Source of the DNA: Streptomyces sp. Tu 3180
GTDB lineage: Bacteria; Actinomycetota; Actinomycetes; Streptomycetales; Streptomycetaceae
Assembly: GCF_009852415.1 (NCBI RefSeq)
Contig: NZ_WOXS01000002.1
Coordinates: 4,752,001 to 4,816,000 of the forward strand
Reading direction: 5' to 3'
DNA length: 64,000 nucleotides
Below the pieces are notes generated by a model. That model searched no databases. It was not told where the DNA came from and was given only the letters and a program-made list of their open reading frames with translations. A program made the translations under genes and the position numbers. Of the stretch, positions 18,601 to 26,598 are shown piece by piece. Positions within the stretch are counted from its first letter, which is position 1. The number at the start of each line of letters is the position of its first letter.

Positions 18601-20317
18601 GCCCCTCGCGCAGCAGCCGCACCACACCGGGGAGCGAGCGCAGCCGCCGCGAGCCGTCCCAGACGACGACGATGTCCGGATCGCTGAACGTCGTGCCCTG
18701 GGACCGGTTCTGCTCGGCGGCCTTCTTGCGGGCGTCGAGGATCTGCGTGAGCTCGCCGATGCGGGCGCCGACGGTCTCGGCGTCGGTGCCGATGAGGACG
18801 TTGACGTCCTGACCGCCGGAGGGCCGGGCGTGCGGCAGCCACCGCACCCAGTCCCACGACTCCCGGGCGGAGTTCTCGCTCAGCACGTAGAACTGCACGT
18901 CCATCGGGCTGTGCAGCGCCGCGGTCTGCGCGACGGCCCACCGCCCGAGGGCACGCGCGGAGTCGCCGGGCCCGGCCACGCCGATGACCCCGAGGGAGCG
19001 CAGGCGCAGCGCGACGGGCGCGTCCTCGATCTTCCAGGTCACCTGGCGCCGGTGGTCGTCCTGCTCGGGGTCGTCCAGCACGACCTCGGAGGGCAGCCGG
19101 CCCGTCCCGAAGCGGAGCAGCAGGTGGTCCCGGTCGGTACGCCGCCGCTCCCACAGCCGGGTCCGCGGCCCCGTGCCGAGCGACAGCACCGTCGCCGGGT
19201 CGGGGACGGCGTGCCGCCGGTCGTTCCGCTCCTGGACCAGCGCCTCCTGGGCGTCCTTCTCGATCCGCTCCTTCTGCTCCTCGTACTCCTTGACCTGCTT
19301 GGCGTGGGACTTGCGTCCGTGCTTCTTGTCGTTGAAGTAGTTGGCGAAGAGCAGGATGGGGCTGAGCCCCGCCATGATCAGGTAGTACCAGCGCTGGAAG
19401 ATCGCCACCATGACGACCGCGCCGACCAGCGGCGTCAGCGCCATGAGCCAGGGCAGCGGCCGCGCCTCGTACTCGCGGGGCGCCGAGGGCAGCCGGAAGT
19501 TCGTCTGCCGCTCGGGCGGCCGCAGCCGGGGCGGCCGGTTGTAGTCCAGTCCCAGCCCGTCGTCGGACCACTTGAGGGCGGCGTTCGGCGGTGTGTAGCG
19601 GACGAGTTCGAGCAGGGTGTTGCCGACGGCGATCTGCCCGCCGAGCGGCCAGTCGTGTCTGCCGGAGGCCTTGCCGCCGGTGTCCTCGGCACCGTCCCCG
19701 CGCCGGCCCCCGTCTCCGTTCCTGTCCTTGCCCCTGCGTCTCTTCCTGCCCCTGCCCTTGCCCTTGTCCTCCTTGGCGTCCTCCGGGCCCGCGACGGGGG
19801 CCCCGTCGAGGGTGACGCCCTCCTCGTCGCAGTGGAGGGCGACCTGACAGGTCCCGTCGGTGGCGACGGAGAGGGTGAGGGCGCGGGCGTCGACCTCGGG
19901 GTCGTCGACGCGGAGGGCGCAGGCCGGCCCGCTGCCGATGTCGTACCGCCCGACCCCGAGCCGGTGCACGGTCCCGGCGGCGGGCCCGCCGACGACGCGC
20001 AGCTCGACGAGCCCGGCGGGCTCACCGGGCAGGCACCCGGAGGGGTCCTGGAGGGACACCACGGCCCCGTCGCGCAGCGGCGACCCGACGACGGTGGCGG
20101 AGGGGTCGACGGCGTACCCGTCCACGTACACCGTGGGCGCGCCGCCGGCGGGGGCCTCTCCCCGGTGCCCGAGGGGAATGACCCGGGCCCCGCCGTGCCC
20201 GACCTGCGCGGCCAGCTCCTGTGCGATGTCCCCGACGGTGGACTCGGGATCGGCATCGAGCACGACGTCGGCGGTGTCCCCGCCGAACGGATCGACGACG
20301 GTCAGAGTCAGGCGCAC
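15635..20317 (-). CDS. EccC/EssC-type type VII secretion ATPase with FHA domain
   Basis: This 1560-residue protein has, in order: an N-terminal small domain, an FHA-like region (about 100-170), a Lys/Arg/Gly-rich linker, two transmembrane helices at about 292-335, and three FtsK/SpoIIIE ATPase domains. Walker A of domain 1 is intact (TTGSGKSELLQ, about 752) with Walker B LLIVIDEFA. Domains 2 and 3 have Arg in place of the P-loop Lys (GGAPRSGRSQ near 1092, GPAKSGRSTV near 1387). This is the YukB/EssC/EccC plan, which drives export of WXG100-type substrates. It is divergent from a WXG100 gene and three effector-like cassettes lie within 30 kb. No EccB, EccD, EccE or MycP gene is in the window. 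The start is GTG. Confidence 0.9.
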   Translation of the reverse strand: MRLTLTVVDPFGGDTADVVLDADPESTVGDIAQELAAQVGHGGARVIPLGHRGEAPAGGAPTVYVDGYAVDPSATVVGSPLRDGAVVSLQDPSGCLPGEPAGLVELRVVGGPAAGTVHRLGVGRYDIGSGPACALRVDDPEVDARALTLSVATDGTCQVALHCDEEGVTLDGAPVAGPEDAKEDKGKGRGRKRRRGKDRNGDGGRRGDGAEDTGGKASGRHDWPLGGQIAVGNTLLELVRYTPPNAALKWSDDGLGLDYNRPPRLRPPERQTNFRLPSAPREYEARPLPWLMALTPLVGAVVMVAIFQRWYYLIMAGLSPILLFANYFNDKKHGRKSHAKQVKEYEEQKERIEKDAQEALVQERNDRRHAVPDPATVLSLGTGPRTRLWERRRTDRDHLLLRFGTGRLPSEVVLDDPEQDDHRRQVTWKIEDAPVALRLRSLGVIGVAGPGDSARALGRWAVAQTAALHSPMDVQFYVLSENSARESWDWVRWLPHARPSGGQDVNVLIGTDAETVGARIGELTQILDARKKAAEQNRSQGTTFSDPDIVVVWDGSRRLRSLPGVVRLLREGPSVSMYALCLDAEERFLPGECQAFVVAEPRAEEHDREQQHTQVQQAAGGFPSFHAWHAGAAAAEPGRAEVPDRLRLRVEEAGAERLKDVRPDFVSPAWCLRLARSLSPLRDISGETEDSALPASSRLLDVLQLEPPTSDAIVARWRTGGQSTLAVIGESYDGPFGIDIRKDGPHGLIAGTTGSGKSELLQTIVAALAVANTPENMTFVLVDYKGGSAFKDCVKLPHTVGMVTDLDAHLVERALESLGAELKRREHILAAADAKDIEDYQDLVRRDPSHAPVPRLLIVIDEFASMVRDLPDFVTGLVNIAQRGRSLGIHLLLATQRPSGVVSPEIRANTNLRIALRVTDAGESTDVIDSPEAGHIAKSTPGRAYARLGHASLVPFQSGRVGGRRPGAADPAALAPWVGPLTWEDLGRAALAKPKSQAREDDEITDLKVLVDAVRDANSSLGIPAQHSPWLPALDETLLLDDVEVPAVALAPGRLPPAPYGVEDLPADQARRPVVVDFATFGHLMIGGAPRSGRSQVLRTIAGSLARTHSVADVHLYGIDCGNGALNALTRLPHCGAVVGRNQTERVIRLVNRLKGELSRRQDLLADKGFADIGEQRAAAAEDERLPHIVVLLDRWEGWVPTLGEIDHGSLTDELQTMMREGASVGIHLVLTGDRTLLVGRIATLTEDKYGLRLADRSDFSSLGIPARKVPEEIPPGRAFRNEAGTETQFALLAEDTTGQGQAAALAAIGEAAAARDADVPRARRPFRVDSLPSRISFPEAWELRDPEASRSRLWALAGIGGDEIVGFGPDLAEGVPAFVIAGPAKSGRSTVLMNFAQSFLAQGTRLVVAAPRQSPLRQLDGTDGVLKVFTGDDIDEDDFEELIDEASTDEPVAVLIDDGEILEDCDAASQMKKIVSRGAERGLALVIAGDEEDVCSGFSGWQVDAKKARRGILLSPQESSSGDLIGLRLSRSMVGGQVVPGKGMLHLGDGELRTVVVPG

Positions 20318-20648
20318 GCTTGTCCTCCCCAGGCTCTGTGGTCGCTTCCACCCCGCGACTCACAGCAGACCCCGCGACGATATCCGCTCGCGGGCGGGGG
20401 GCGGCAGTGGGGAGGTGCTGGTCCGTTCCCGATGGCAACGCCGTACACGACTTCGCACCGGCGCCTTCACAAAGCGGGGATGTGACACCACAGTTCACCC
20501 CCGTAAGCTGCTGCCGCAAGAGCGGACGATCACATCGGCTGTCCCATACGGCTCCTGCGTCACAGGGGCCGCGACGACGGACCGGTCGTTCCGCAAACAA
20601 GGGAGCCACGGGGGTTGGCCCTGCGGCGTTGCGAGAGGAAGCGGCTTC
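20318..20648. other. divergent promoter region between essC-like and WXG100 genes
   Basis: This 331-bp gap carries promoters for both directions. No gene, long repeat or clear consensus promoter was identified. TTCACA at about 20466 and TGTGAC at about 20481 form a weak inverted pair. Confidence 0.4.
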
Positions 20649-20948
20649 ATGGCCAAGGACCTTGACATCACATACCAGGACATGCGAGAAGCGGCCAAGC
20701 ATGTCGTGAAGGAGAAGGAGAAGCTCCAGGAGAAGCTGGACGCCCTCCGCAAGTACATCAACAACCTGGTCAACTCGGGCTACGTCACGAAGAGCTCGTC
20801 CAAGGCCTTCGACGAGAACTTCGACGAGTTCACCAACGGCGCGAAGACCACGCTGGACGGCCTGGACGGCATGGGCGACTACCTGACCATGGCCGCCGAC
20901 AAGTTCGAGCAGATCGACGACGAACTGGCGAAGGCCGCCCGCAAGTGA
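20649..20948 (+). CDS. WXG100-family protein (Esx-like)
   Basis: The 99-residue protein is all-helical and charged, the usual WXG100 length, with two predicted long helices around a turn at SGYVTKSSSKAF (about residues 39-50). The turn lacks the literal W-x-G. It ends in a helical DDELAKAARK tail. ATG 20649 is preceded by GAGAGGAAG. WXG100 proteins are dimeric substrates or co-substrates of type VII systems, and its position divergent from the EssC-like ATPase supports that. A strong hairpin follows at 20976, likely limiting read-through into the cassette. Confidence 0.85.
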   Translation: MAKDLDITYQDMREAAKHVVKEKEKLQEKLDALRKYINNLVNSGYVTKSSSKAFDENFDEFTNGAKTTLDGLDGMGDYLTMAADKFEQIDDELAKAARK

Positions 20949-20975
20949 CCGTCTGTTAGACGGAATTCTCTGCAA

Positions 20976-21008
20976 CGGTGGGGCGAGCACGGGCTGCTTG
21001 CCCCACCG
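20976..21008 (+). terminator. 14-bp stem hairpin after the WXG100 gene
   Basis: Positions 20976-20989 pair with 20995-21008 (one G-U pair) around the loop CGGGC. There is no U-tract. A smaller CCGTCT/AGACGG hairpin precedes it at 20951. As it lies inside a co-directional cluster, it may act as a partial terminator that keeps the WXG100 product in excess over downstream genes. Confidence 0.65.
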
Positions 21009-21042
21009 GCCCGTACCGTGCCACCACTCAGCGGGGGATGGA

Positions 21043-21366
21043 ATGTCGGACCAGACCGCCGATATTGAACGCATCAAGGAAAGTTCCAAATCCCTGTCCA
21101 AAATTCATCGGGAGTTCTCCAAGAACGCCAACCCCGCCGACGGGCTGGGTGTGAACGTTCTGGGCGATCAGGGCCTGGTCGACGTCTTCGGTGACTTCGG
21201 TGACAACTGGAAGATCCACCGCGAGCGTTTGACGGACGAGCTGGAGAAACTCTCGACGCTGCTTTCCACGGCGGCGAAGACCTATGAGGACATCGATCAC
21301 GCGCTTGCCGAGGCCCTGCGGGGGACGGACAGGAAGAAGCCCGGTCCCGGGGAAGGTGCCAGGTGA
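21043..21366 (+). CDS. small helical FxxNWxxxR protein, cassette A (WXG100-like partner)
   Basis: This 107-residue helical protein contains FGDNWKIHRERLTDELEKL near its middle. Products at 29671 and 42337 share the same F-x-x-N-W-x(3)-R core and the same helical C-terminal half, so the three form a family. Size and helical content fit an ESX-type partner of the large protein encoded next. ATG 21043 follows GGGGGATGGA. It overlaps the next gene by GTGA, so the two are translationally coupled. It belongs to no family that could be named with certainty. Confidence 0.75.
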   Translation: MSDQTADIERIKESSKSLSKIHREFSKNANPADGLGVNVLGDQGLVDVFGDFGDNWKIHRERLTDELEKLSTLLSTAAKTYEDIDHALAEALRGTDRKKPGPGEGAR

Positions 21367-22883
21367 CCCGTCCACGCGCTGAGGAATGGGCGGTGATCGG
21401 CGAACACTCGGACCCGATTCCGGGAGATCCGGAGGAAGTCGCCAAGCTCGGCCGTGACTTGAGGAAGACCGCTGAGTCCATCAGGAAACAGGCGGACGAG
21501 ATCAAAGCGCTCGCGTCCGTCGACCAGTGGAAGAGCAAGACGGCGGATGAGTTCCGCAAGGAGGCCGAAGAGGCCGAGGGCAAACTGCGGAAGGCGTTCA
21601 AGCGCTACGACGCCGCTGCTGACGCGCTCGGCGAAAAAGTCATCGACGGCGGCTGCTCGAAGGAGTACGCCTCGGAACTCCATCGGGCGCAGACGATGGC
21701 CGACAAGGCTCTCCGGGACGCTCGGGACGCTCACGACGAGCAGAAGGCGAGCACGGGAGCGCTCGACAAGCTCCCCGGGGACACACCCGACGACGATCCG
21801 GACCGGAAGAAGCTGGAGAAGCGCCAGGAGGCGGCGGCTTCGGCACTGGAGCGGGCGAAGAAGGACCTGGAAGCGGCCAAGGGCGTGCGCGACGCGGCGG
21901 CCAAGAGGGCACGCGACTCCATTCGGTACGCCATCGACCACGACGGGCTGAAGGACGGCACCTGGGACAAGTTCAAGGACTGGGTGCACGACAACGCCGG
22001 GTGGATGAAGAAGGTCCTCGAAGCGACGGGCTGGATTTCCACCATCTGCGGGACTCTGGCCCTCATGGTGGGGTGGATCCCGATCGTCGGCCAGGTGCTC
22101 GCCGGCGTTCTGGGCACCATCGCGCTGGCCGCCACGCTGGTGTCGCTCGTGGGACACACCCTCCTGGCGGTGGCCGGTGAGGGCAGTTGGTTCGATGTCG
22201 CCCTCGACGTCGTCGGCCTCGCGACACTCGGTATCGGCCGGGGTGCCCTCGCCGGGGCCAAGGGGGCTTCGCTCGCGGCCAAGAGCCTCGGGCGGTCGGC
22301 GGCCGCCAAGACGCTCCGGCAGGGAATCACGGCGAAGCCCGGCACGGCCGCATACAACAAGGCCGTCAACAAGGCGTGGAAGAAGGCGAACGAGCTCAGC
22401 AGCGGTGCCTTGCGAGGAAAGGCCGGCGCCCAGGCGGTCGCCACGGCGCCGAAGGGCTGGTTCCCCGGTGCCCAGCGGCTGGCGGACGCCTTCAACCCCA
22501 AGCTGATCTACCGGGAGTCGGTGGACAGCCTCAAAGCCGTCAAGGACTTGCGCCCGAGTAATCTTCGGCAACTCGGACAGGCCGACAGCTGGCACGGCGT
22601 TCGGCCGGGATTGAACGATCCCGGCATCAGAGACCTGGAGAAGAGTCTCAGCCAGATGTCCCCTGCGCTTCGGGCCGACAGCGCGGTGCAGGCCGCGACT
22701 GATGTGTTCCAGACACAGACCCGGATCTGGGCCGGCTCGACCGCGATCGCGTCGACCACCGACCTGCTCGACAAGGGAAAGATCACGGAACCTGTCGGTG
22801 ACCTCGTCGGAGTCCAGGGACTGGATGACGGGGTCTGGTCGGCGACCGGGATCAAGGACGCCACGACAACGAGCAACGGGTGA
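21363..22883 (+). CDS. putative type VII-secreted effector-like protein, cassette A
   Basis: The 506-residue product starts with EEWAVIGEHSDPIPGDPEEV, a signature shared with products at 28337 and 44069. A long helical region (about 20-195) follows, then WDKFKDWVHDN, a hydrophobic hairpin at about 220-275 (WISTICGTLALMVGWIPIVG and on), and a basic/helical C-terminal part with RPSNLRQLGQAD. The plan matches actinobacterial putative T7SS-secreted proteins with an N-terminal helical signal domain. No toxin catalytic motif was recognised. The C-terminal region resembles that of cassette B (RPSQLERLGFGD), so the pair may be structural or membrane-active. The start is GTG, overlapping the upstream stop. 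Confidence 0.72.
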   Translation: MTRPRAEEWAVIGEHSDPIPGDPEEVAKLGRDLRKTAESIRKQADEIKALASVDQWKSKTADEFRKEAEEAEGKLRKAFKRYDAAADALGEKVIDGGCSKEYASELHRAQTMADKALRDARDAHDEQKASTGALDKLPGDTPDDDPDRKKLEKRQEAAASALERAKKDLEAAKGVRDAAAKRARDSIRYAIDHDGLKDGTWDKFKDWVHDNAGWMKKVLEATGWISTICGTLALMVGWIPIVGQVLAGVLGTIALAATLVSLVGHTLLAVAGEGSWFDVALDVVGLATLGIGRGALAGAKGASLAAKSLGRSAAAKTLRQGITAKPGTAAYNKAVNKAWKKANELSSGALRGKAGAQAVATAPKGWFPGAQRLADAFNPKLIYRESVDSLKAVKDLRPSNLRQLGQADSWHGVRPGLNDPGIRDLEKSLSQMSPALRADSAVQAATDVFQTQTRIWAGSTAIASTTDLLDKGKITEPVGDLVGVQGLDDGVWSATGIKDATTTSNG

Positions 22884-22913
22884 GCGAGACGAATGGTGGG
22901 CGAGCGAGGCAGC

Positions 22914-24263
22914 ATGATGGCTGAGCAACCGGCAGGTCCCGAGCCGCTGTCGCGGTCGGCCGAGCCCGTGGTGCGTCCTGCGGGCATGCCGCCGCACAAC
23001 GTCCACGTTGTCCGTCGGGCGCGCCTTTTCGCCGACGGCCACGCCTTGGTCGTACGCGACTCCCGAGGGCGAGAGCGCCGGTATGCGGTCGGCGCCGCCG
23101 GTATTCGGCGTGCCGTCTTCTTCCCGCCCGGCGACCTGTGGGAGACCGTGCAGAAGCGCCCCAGCGAGCGCTGGGGTGTCCTGGTGTTCATGGGCGGGGA
23201 CGAACGGCACATCCTGCATGTCCCCCTTGCTGCCTGGCTGCCCGAGGCCGGGGTCGTCGGAGCCCTGGAGTTGCGGCCGTCGATGTGCCTTGGCCGGACC
23301 GGTCTTGAGGCACTGGTCACGAAGCTCGGAATCCCTCTGGAGGAGAGTGAGGAGCCCCTCGGTCCAGGAACACGGGACGGCGGCCGGCGGGGCAGGCCGG
23401 ACCGGGCCGACCACGCTGAGCTGCCGCGCTGGCACAGCTGGGCCAGAGGACTCGGCATGTTCGGCTGGCTCGTCGCTGTCGTGACGGCTTTCGCCGCCGA
23501 TCTCGTGTGGGCGATGCCGATTGCGGCAGGAGCCTTGTTCCTGGTCCCGGCGTCCGACGCTGTCGTGCGAATCGGCGGGTGGTGGCGCAGTCGCAGGCAG
23601 AACGTGTTCGCCGAGGCCGTGGAGATCAGACCGTCCCCGGAAGCGGGAGGAAACGTGACCGAGCGGTTCTTGCGGACAGCGGTGGTGCGCGTGCTTCCCC
23701 ACGACGTCGTTCTCACGGACACCCTCGGTGCGGAACGGTGGCTCGCGCGAGGCGGCGAGCACGGTGTCGCTCGGCTGGTGCGGCTGACCGCGCCGGCGAC
23801 CGGGAAGATCCTCGGAGTCGAGTTCCGGGACCGGGACGGCGAGGGGCGGGCCCTCCTGCCGTGGAGTCACTGGTTCGCGGGACCGCGGGGGAACGATCGC
23901 TGGGCCGAGCTCGTGAGAGCGTTGGATGTTCCCGTCTCGGACGTGAAGCACGAGCAGGCCGAGGACGCGAAGTACTGGTGGCAAGGGCTTACGCTCGCGG
24001 CGGAGGTCCACGCGATGTCGCCCATGGATGCGAAAGAAGCCCGGAAGCAGACCGACTGGTACCGGTCGGTCATCGGCAGGAACGAGCTTCTCTCCCTCCC
24101 GCTCTTCAGCGCGGTGCTGCTCGCAGGGCTCCTCAGCGACAAGGACTCCGCGGTTCTGGCAGGCTGCCTGTCCGCGCTGACCGTCGCGGTGGTGCTGGTG
24201 CCCCCGCTGGTCAGCACGCTGGTCAGTCGCTTCTGGTACGACAGGACGCTCAGGGAGCCGTAG
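22914..24263 (+). CDS. membrane protein of unknown function, cassette A
   Basis: The 449-residue product has two transmembrane helices at about 179-222 and two more at about 391-439, separated by a ~170-residue soluble part. The N-terminal 170 residues are soluble and contain repeated WGVLVFMGGDERHILHVPL-like beta-type sequence. ATG 22914 has CGAGG 4 nt upstream; 22893 is an alternative. No family was recognised. It sits where cassette B has a smaller membrane protein, so it may be part of a membrane-anchoring or immunity function for the cassette. Confidence 0.72.
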   Translation: MMAEQPAGPEPLSRSAEPVVRPAGMPPHNVHVVRRARLFADGHALVVRDSRGRERRYAVGAAGIRRAVFFPPGDLWETVQKRPSERWGVLVFMGGDERHILHVPLAAWLPEAGVVGALELRPSMCLGRTGLEALVTKLGIPLEESEEPLGPGTRDGGRRGRPDRADHAELPRWHSWARGLGMFGWLVAVVTAFAADLVWAMPIAAGALFLVPASDAVVRIGGWWRSRRQNVFAEAVEIRPSPEAGGNVTERFLRTAVVRVLPHDVVLTDTLGAERWLARGGEHGVARLVRLTAPATGKILGVEFRDRDGEGRALLPWSHWFAGPRGNDRWAELVRALDVPVSDVKHEQAEDAKYWWQGLTLAAEVHAMSPMDAKEARKQTDWYRSVIGRNELLSLPLFSAVLLAGLLSDKDSAVLAGCLSALTVAVVLVPPLVSTLVSRFWYDRTLREP

Positions 24264-24300
24264 GACAACGCATGGAGAAGCCGATGAGACCGGAGGACCT

Positions 24301-24951
24301 GTGACCGGGCCTGTGGGGAGCGGCGCCGGCACGGCACCGCCCGCCGACTACGAACTGCTGCTCCCGGAGGGGTGGTTTCGGGTTCACATCGACCCGGAAA
24401 GCCGTGAGCGCTCGGTCGACGCTCTGCTCGACCGCCGGTTTGCCGGGCTCGACAACGCCCCGCACATCAAGCGGCGATTGCGGGACGACCTCTTGGCGCA
24501 GGCGACCGCGGCATTCCGTGACGGGGGCATCGAGCTGTACCTCAGCTTCCAGCAGGCCGGCCCGCTCACCGTCCCCGCCTCGCTCCTGGTCACGCTGTTG
24601 CACCCCGCGCCAGGCCGGAGTCTGCCGAGCCCGCAGGACATCTCCGACCGCCTTGCTGCTGACACGGCGGCCGATGTCTCGGTCGTCGAGCTTGCTGCGG
24701 GCACTGCCGTTCGCACGCGCAGATCGACAGGGCAGCCGGACGCTTCCGCTCCTGCCGGCACCCCGGGAAGTCCTGACGATGCCCTCCCCTCTGTCACGCT
24801 GGACTATCAAGTGCCGGTGCCCGGAACCGAGGCACAACTGCTGTTGACCTTCTCCACCCCCCTCGTACAGATCGCCGACGCGATGGTCGAGCTCTTCGAC
24901 GCAGTGGCCGGCTCGCTGAAGTGGATGGACGGAGGCAGCGCCCATGAGTGA
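24301..24951 (+). CDS. ~210 aa cassette-associated protein, copy A
   Basis: The 216-residue protein shares a distinctive pattern with products at 27306 and 42696: an N-terminal L-x-LPxGW-x(2,3)-D/H segment, an amphipathic helix with RxxL, a central beta-rich part, VPVPGTEAQLLLTFSTP, and a C-terminal DAMVELFDAVAGSLKW. There is no signal peptide or membrane segment, so it should be cytoplasmic. One copy in each of three effector-like cassettes suggests a dedicated role, perhaps a chaperone for secretion; this is inference. GTG 24301 follows GGAGGACCT. It overlaps the next gene by 8 bp. Confidence 0.72.
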   Translation: MTGPVGSGAGTAPPADYELLLPEGWFRVHIDPESRERSVDALLDRRFAGLDNAPHIKRRLRDDLLAQATAAFRDGGIELYLSFQQAGPLTVPASLLVTLLHPAPGRSLPSPQDISDRLAADTAADVSVVELAAGTAVRTRRSTGQPDASAPAGTPGSPDDALPSVTLDYQVPVPGTEAQLLLTFSTPLVQIADAMVELFDAVAGSLKWMDGGSAHE

Positions 24952-25537
24952 CATCCGTACGTGCGGCATCGTCGTTCCGACCGACTGGGTGCCCCTCCCA
25001 CTCGAGCCCTCGGACGACGTGAAGGGCTGGGCCAAGGGCACCGCGGCGGAGTTGCGTGACCGCAGCAAGGCGGCAGGCTACGAACTGGACAGAAGTACGT
25101 TGCGGAGGGACCTTCGGGCTCGAGCGGAGGACAGCCGCAGCCGCGAACCCTTCTACGCCTTCGCTTTCTACCCCGATGGATTCGACACGGCCCTCGCCAC
25201 CTTGGAAGTGGACCTGATCTACCCCGACGAGACAGTTCCCCGCATCACCCTGGACTGGTTGGCCGAGACGTTCAGCGCAGACGACTTCGGTACGCCCGAG
25301 ATCACGCGCACGGAGCTGCCCGTCGGTCCTGCCGTACGCATCCGGCAGAACTTCGCCGCGGACCACCCTCCGTCCCGGGGGCCCGGAATCCTGATGGAGA
25401 CACTCACGTACGGGGTCCGGCCCACTGGTTCGGAAGGCGCGGTGATGTTGCTCGCGTCATGGACCGTCCCCGGCCTGACGCAAGAAATGGAAGAGGCCGC
25501 CGACAGCATCGCGCAGACACTGACCGTGGAGTTCTGA
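24944..25537 (+). CDS. 197 aa cassette protein, copy A
   Basis: This 197-residue soluble protein starts MSDIRTCGIVVPTDWVPLPL and ends in an amphipathic helix EEAADSIAQTLTVEF. The product at 26716 has the same length, the same early P-T-[DE]-W-x(2)-[ML]PL segment, a central VxLxYG/PxGF strand and a similar C-terminal helix, so the two are likely homologues at the ends of the mirrored cassettes. No signal peptide, membrane segment or catalytic motif was seen. Function is unknown; an immunity or chaperone role is possible from position only. Confidence 0.7.
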   Translation: MSDIRTCGIVVPTDWVPLPLEPSDDVKGWAKGTAAELRDRSKAAGYELDRSTLRRDLRARAEDSRSREPFYAFAFYPDGFDTALATLEVDLIYPDETVPRITLDWLAETFSADDFGTPEITRTELPVGPAVRIRQNFAADHPPSRGPGILMETLTYGVRPTGSEGAVMLLASWTVPGLTQEMEEAADSIAQTLTVEF

Positions 25538-25561
25538 AACGCTTGGGTGACATACGTTGCC

Positions 25562-25859
25562 ATGGACGATCACGTGTACCCGTCCGACTTCCAGCCGGGT
25601 CGGGGCGACCCGACGCCGGATTGGACGTGGAACCGGACGCGGGCGACTGGATCCCTCGTGGCAGGACATTCATGCACGTCCGGACCACGGGCCAGGTCGA
25701 CGCCACCGGCGAACTGCTCGGTGCCGGCGTACTGGCCTTCACCGCGCTCCGTACCGTCGGCCGGATGACCTGGCGGGGCGGCGGCCGAGAAGGTCCCGTC
25801 CGCCTGAGCTTCGGCAGCGGATGCCGAACGCACCGGGTGCCCGGGCCGGCCGGGTCCTG
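25562..25859 (+). pseudogene. frameshifted, truncated coding remnant
   Basis: ATG 25562 opens a frame with strong G/C third positions reading MDDHVYPSDFQPGRGDPTPD and WTWNRTR. At about 25640 the good codon pattern moves to the neighbouring frame, reading DWIPRGRTFMHVRTTGQVDA and GELLGAGVLAFTALRTVGRM up to about 25800. No intact reading frame covers both. It lies between the two convergent cassettes and its 3' end runs into the oppositely oriented gene ending at 25860. It looks like a gene remnant at a rearrangement junction. The family was not recognised. Confidence 0.4.
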
Positions 25860-26540
25860 TCAGCTGTCGGGGAGGGACTGCCGGAGCACATGCATGTGCA
25901 GGCTGCTGCGGAGCTCTTCCGTGTCGATCCGCAGCCAGGACCCGTCCTCGAAGCGGATCAACAGCATCCTCGTCTCGAACTCGCCGGAGAAGGGGTCGAC
26001 GAGGGCCGCTTCGGTGGCGGGAAGGCGGGCGACGATCTGCAGGTGCTTCTCCCGCCCCACGCTGACGCGCCGCGGCGGGGCCGCGAGGACGATCCCCTCC
26101 TCGGTCGCGAGCAGAAGTCGCTGGTGGTGGGTGGAGTGGCTGTACCAACGCAGCAGGAACTGCCCGGCCTTGCCTTGCCAGTCACCGTCGAAGACCTTGT
26201 CGAAGCCCTGTTGGGCGATGGCGGCGTCCCGGCGCTTGTCGTCCTCCTTCTTGGCCCGCCACCGTTCCTTCTCCTCCTTCGTGTCGAGAGACCGCTTGAC
26301 GGCTTCTTCGGCGTCGGACAGAAGGCTCAACAGCATGAGGAGGGGTATGAACGGTGCGCCGAGCACCGCGCCGATCATGCCCAGAAGAGGGAGTCGGGCA
26401 GGACGGAGACGGGGGTTGCCCGCGGCCTGGAGCACGTCCGCCGGGGGCTGCGGGATCTTGTCGATCCAGCACCATGCGCCCGCTTCGGTGTGGATGCCGA
26501 GGCGGTCCGTCGCCACGCGCTGCTTGCCCCTGCGTGTCAC
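25860..26540 (-). CDS. hypothetical protein with hydrophobic segment, possibly 5'-truncated
   Basis: The 226-residue product has a hydrophobic stretch LLGMIGAVLGAPFIPLLMLL at about residues 51-70, then a Lys/Glu-rich helix (EEKERWRAKKEDDKRRD) and a C-terminal beta-rich region. GTG 26540 is the only usable start codon, but protein-like sequence (HRILFRIGEESLD) continues in frame for about 16 codons upstream, up to the edge of the essC-derived remnant. The original N-terminus may therefore have been lost at that junction. No family was recognised. It is the last gene of cassette B on this strand. Confidence 0.6.
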   Translation of the reverse strand: MTRRGKQRVATDRLGIHTEAGAWCWIDKIPQPPADVLQAAGNPRLRPARLPLLGMIGAVLGAPFIPLLMLLSLLSDAEEAVKRSLDTKEEKERWRAKKEDDKRRDAAIAQQGFDKVFDGDWQGKAGQFLLRWYSHSTHHQRLLLATEEGIVLAAPPRRVSVGREKHLQIVARLPATEAALVDPFSGEFETRMLLIRFEDGSWLRIDTEELRSSLHMHVLRQSLPDS

Positions 26541-26598
26541 GTCAAGACTCTCCTCGCCGATGCGGAACAGGATGCGGTGTGCCGAGACCGTGGGGCCG

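Noticed and set aside
15677..20485. 1602-codon open frame antisense to the essC-like gene
   Set aside because: It mirrors the real gene; the translation is His/Arg/Gln/Gly-rich without domains, as expected from GC-rich antisense frames.
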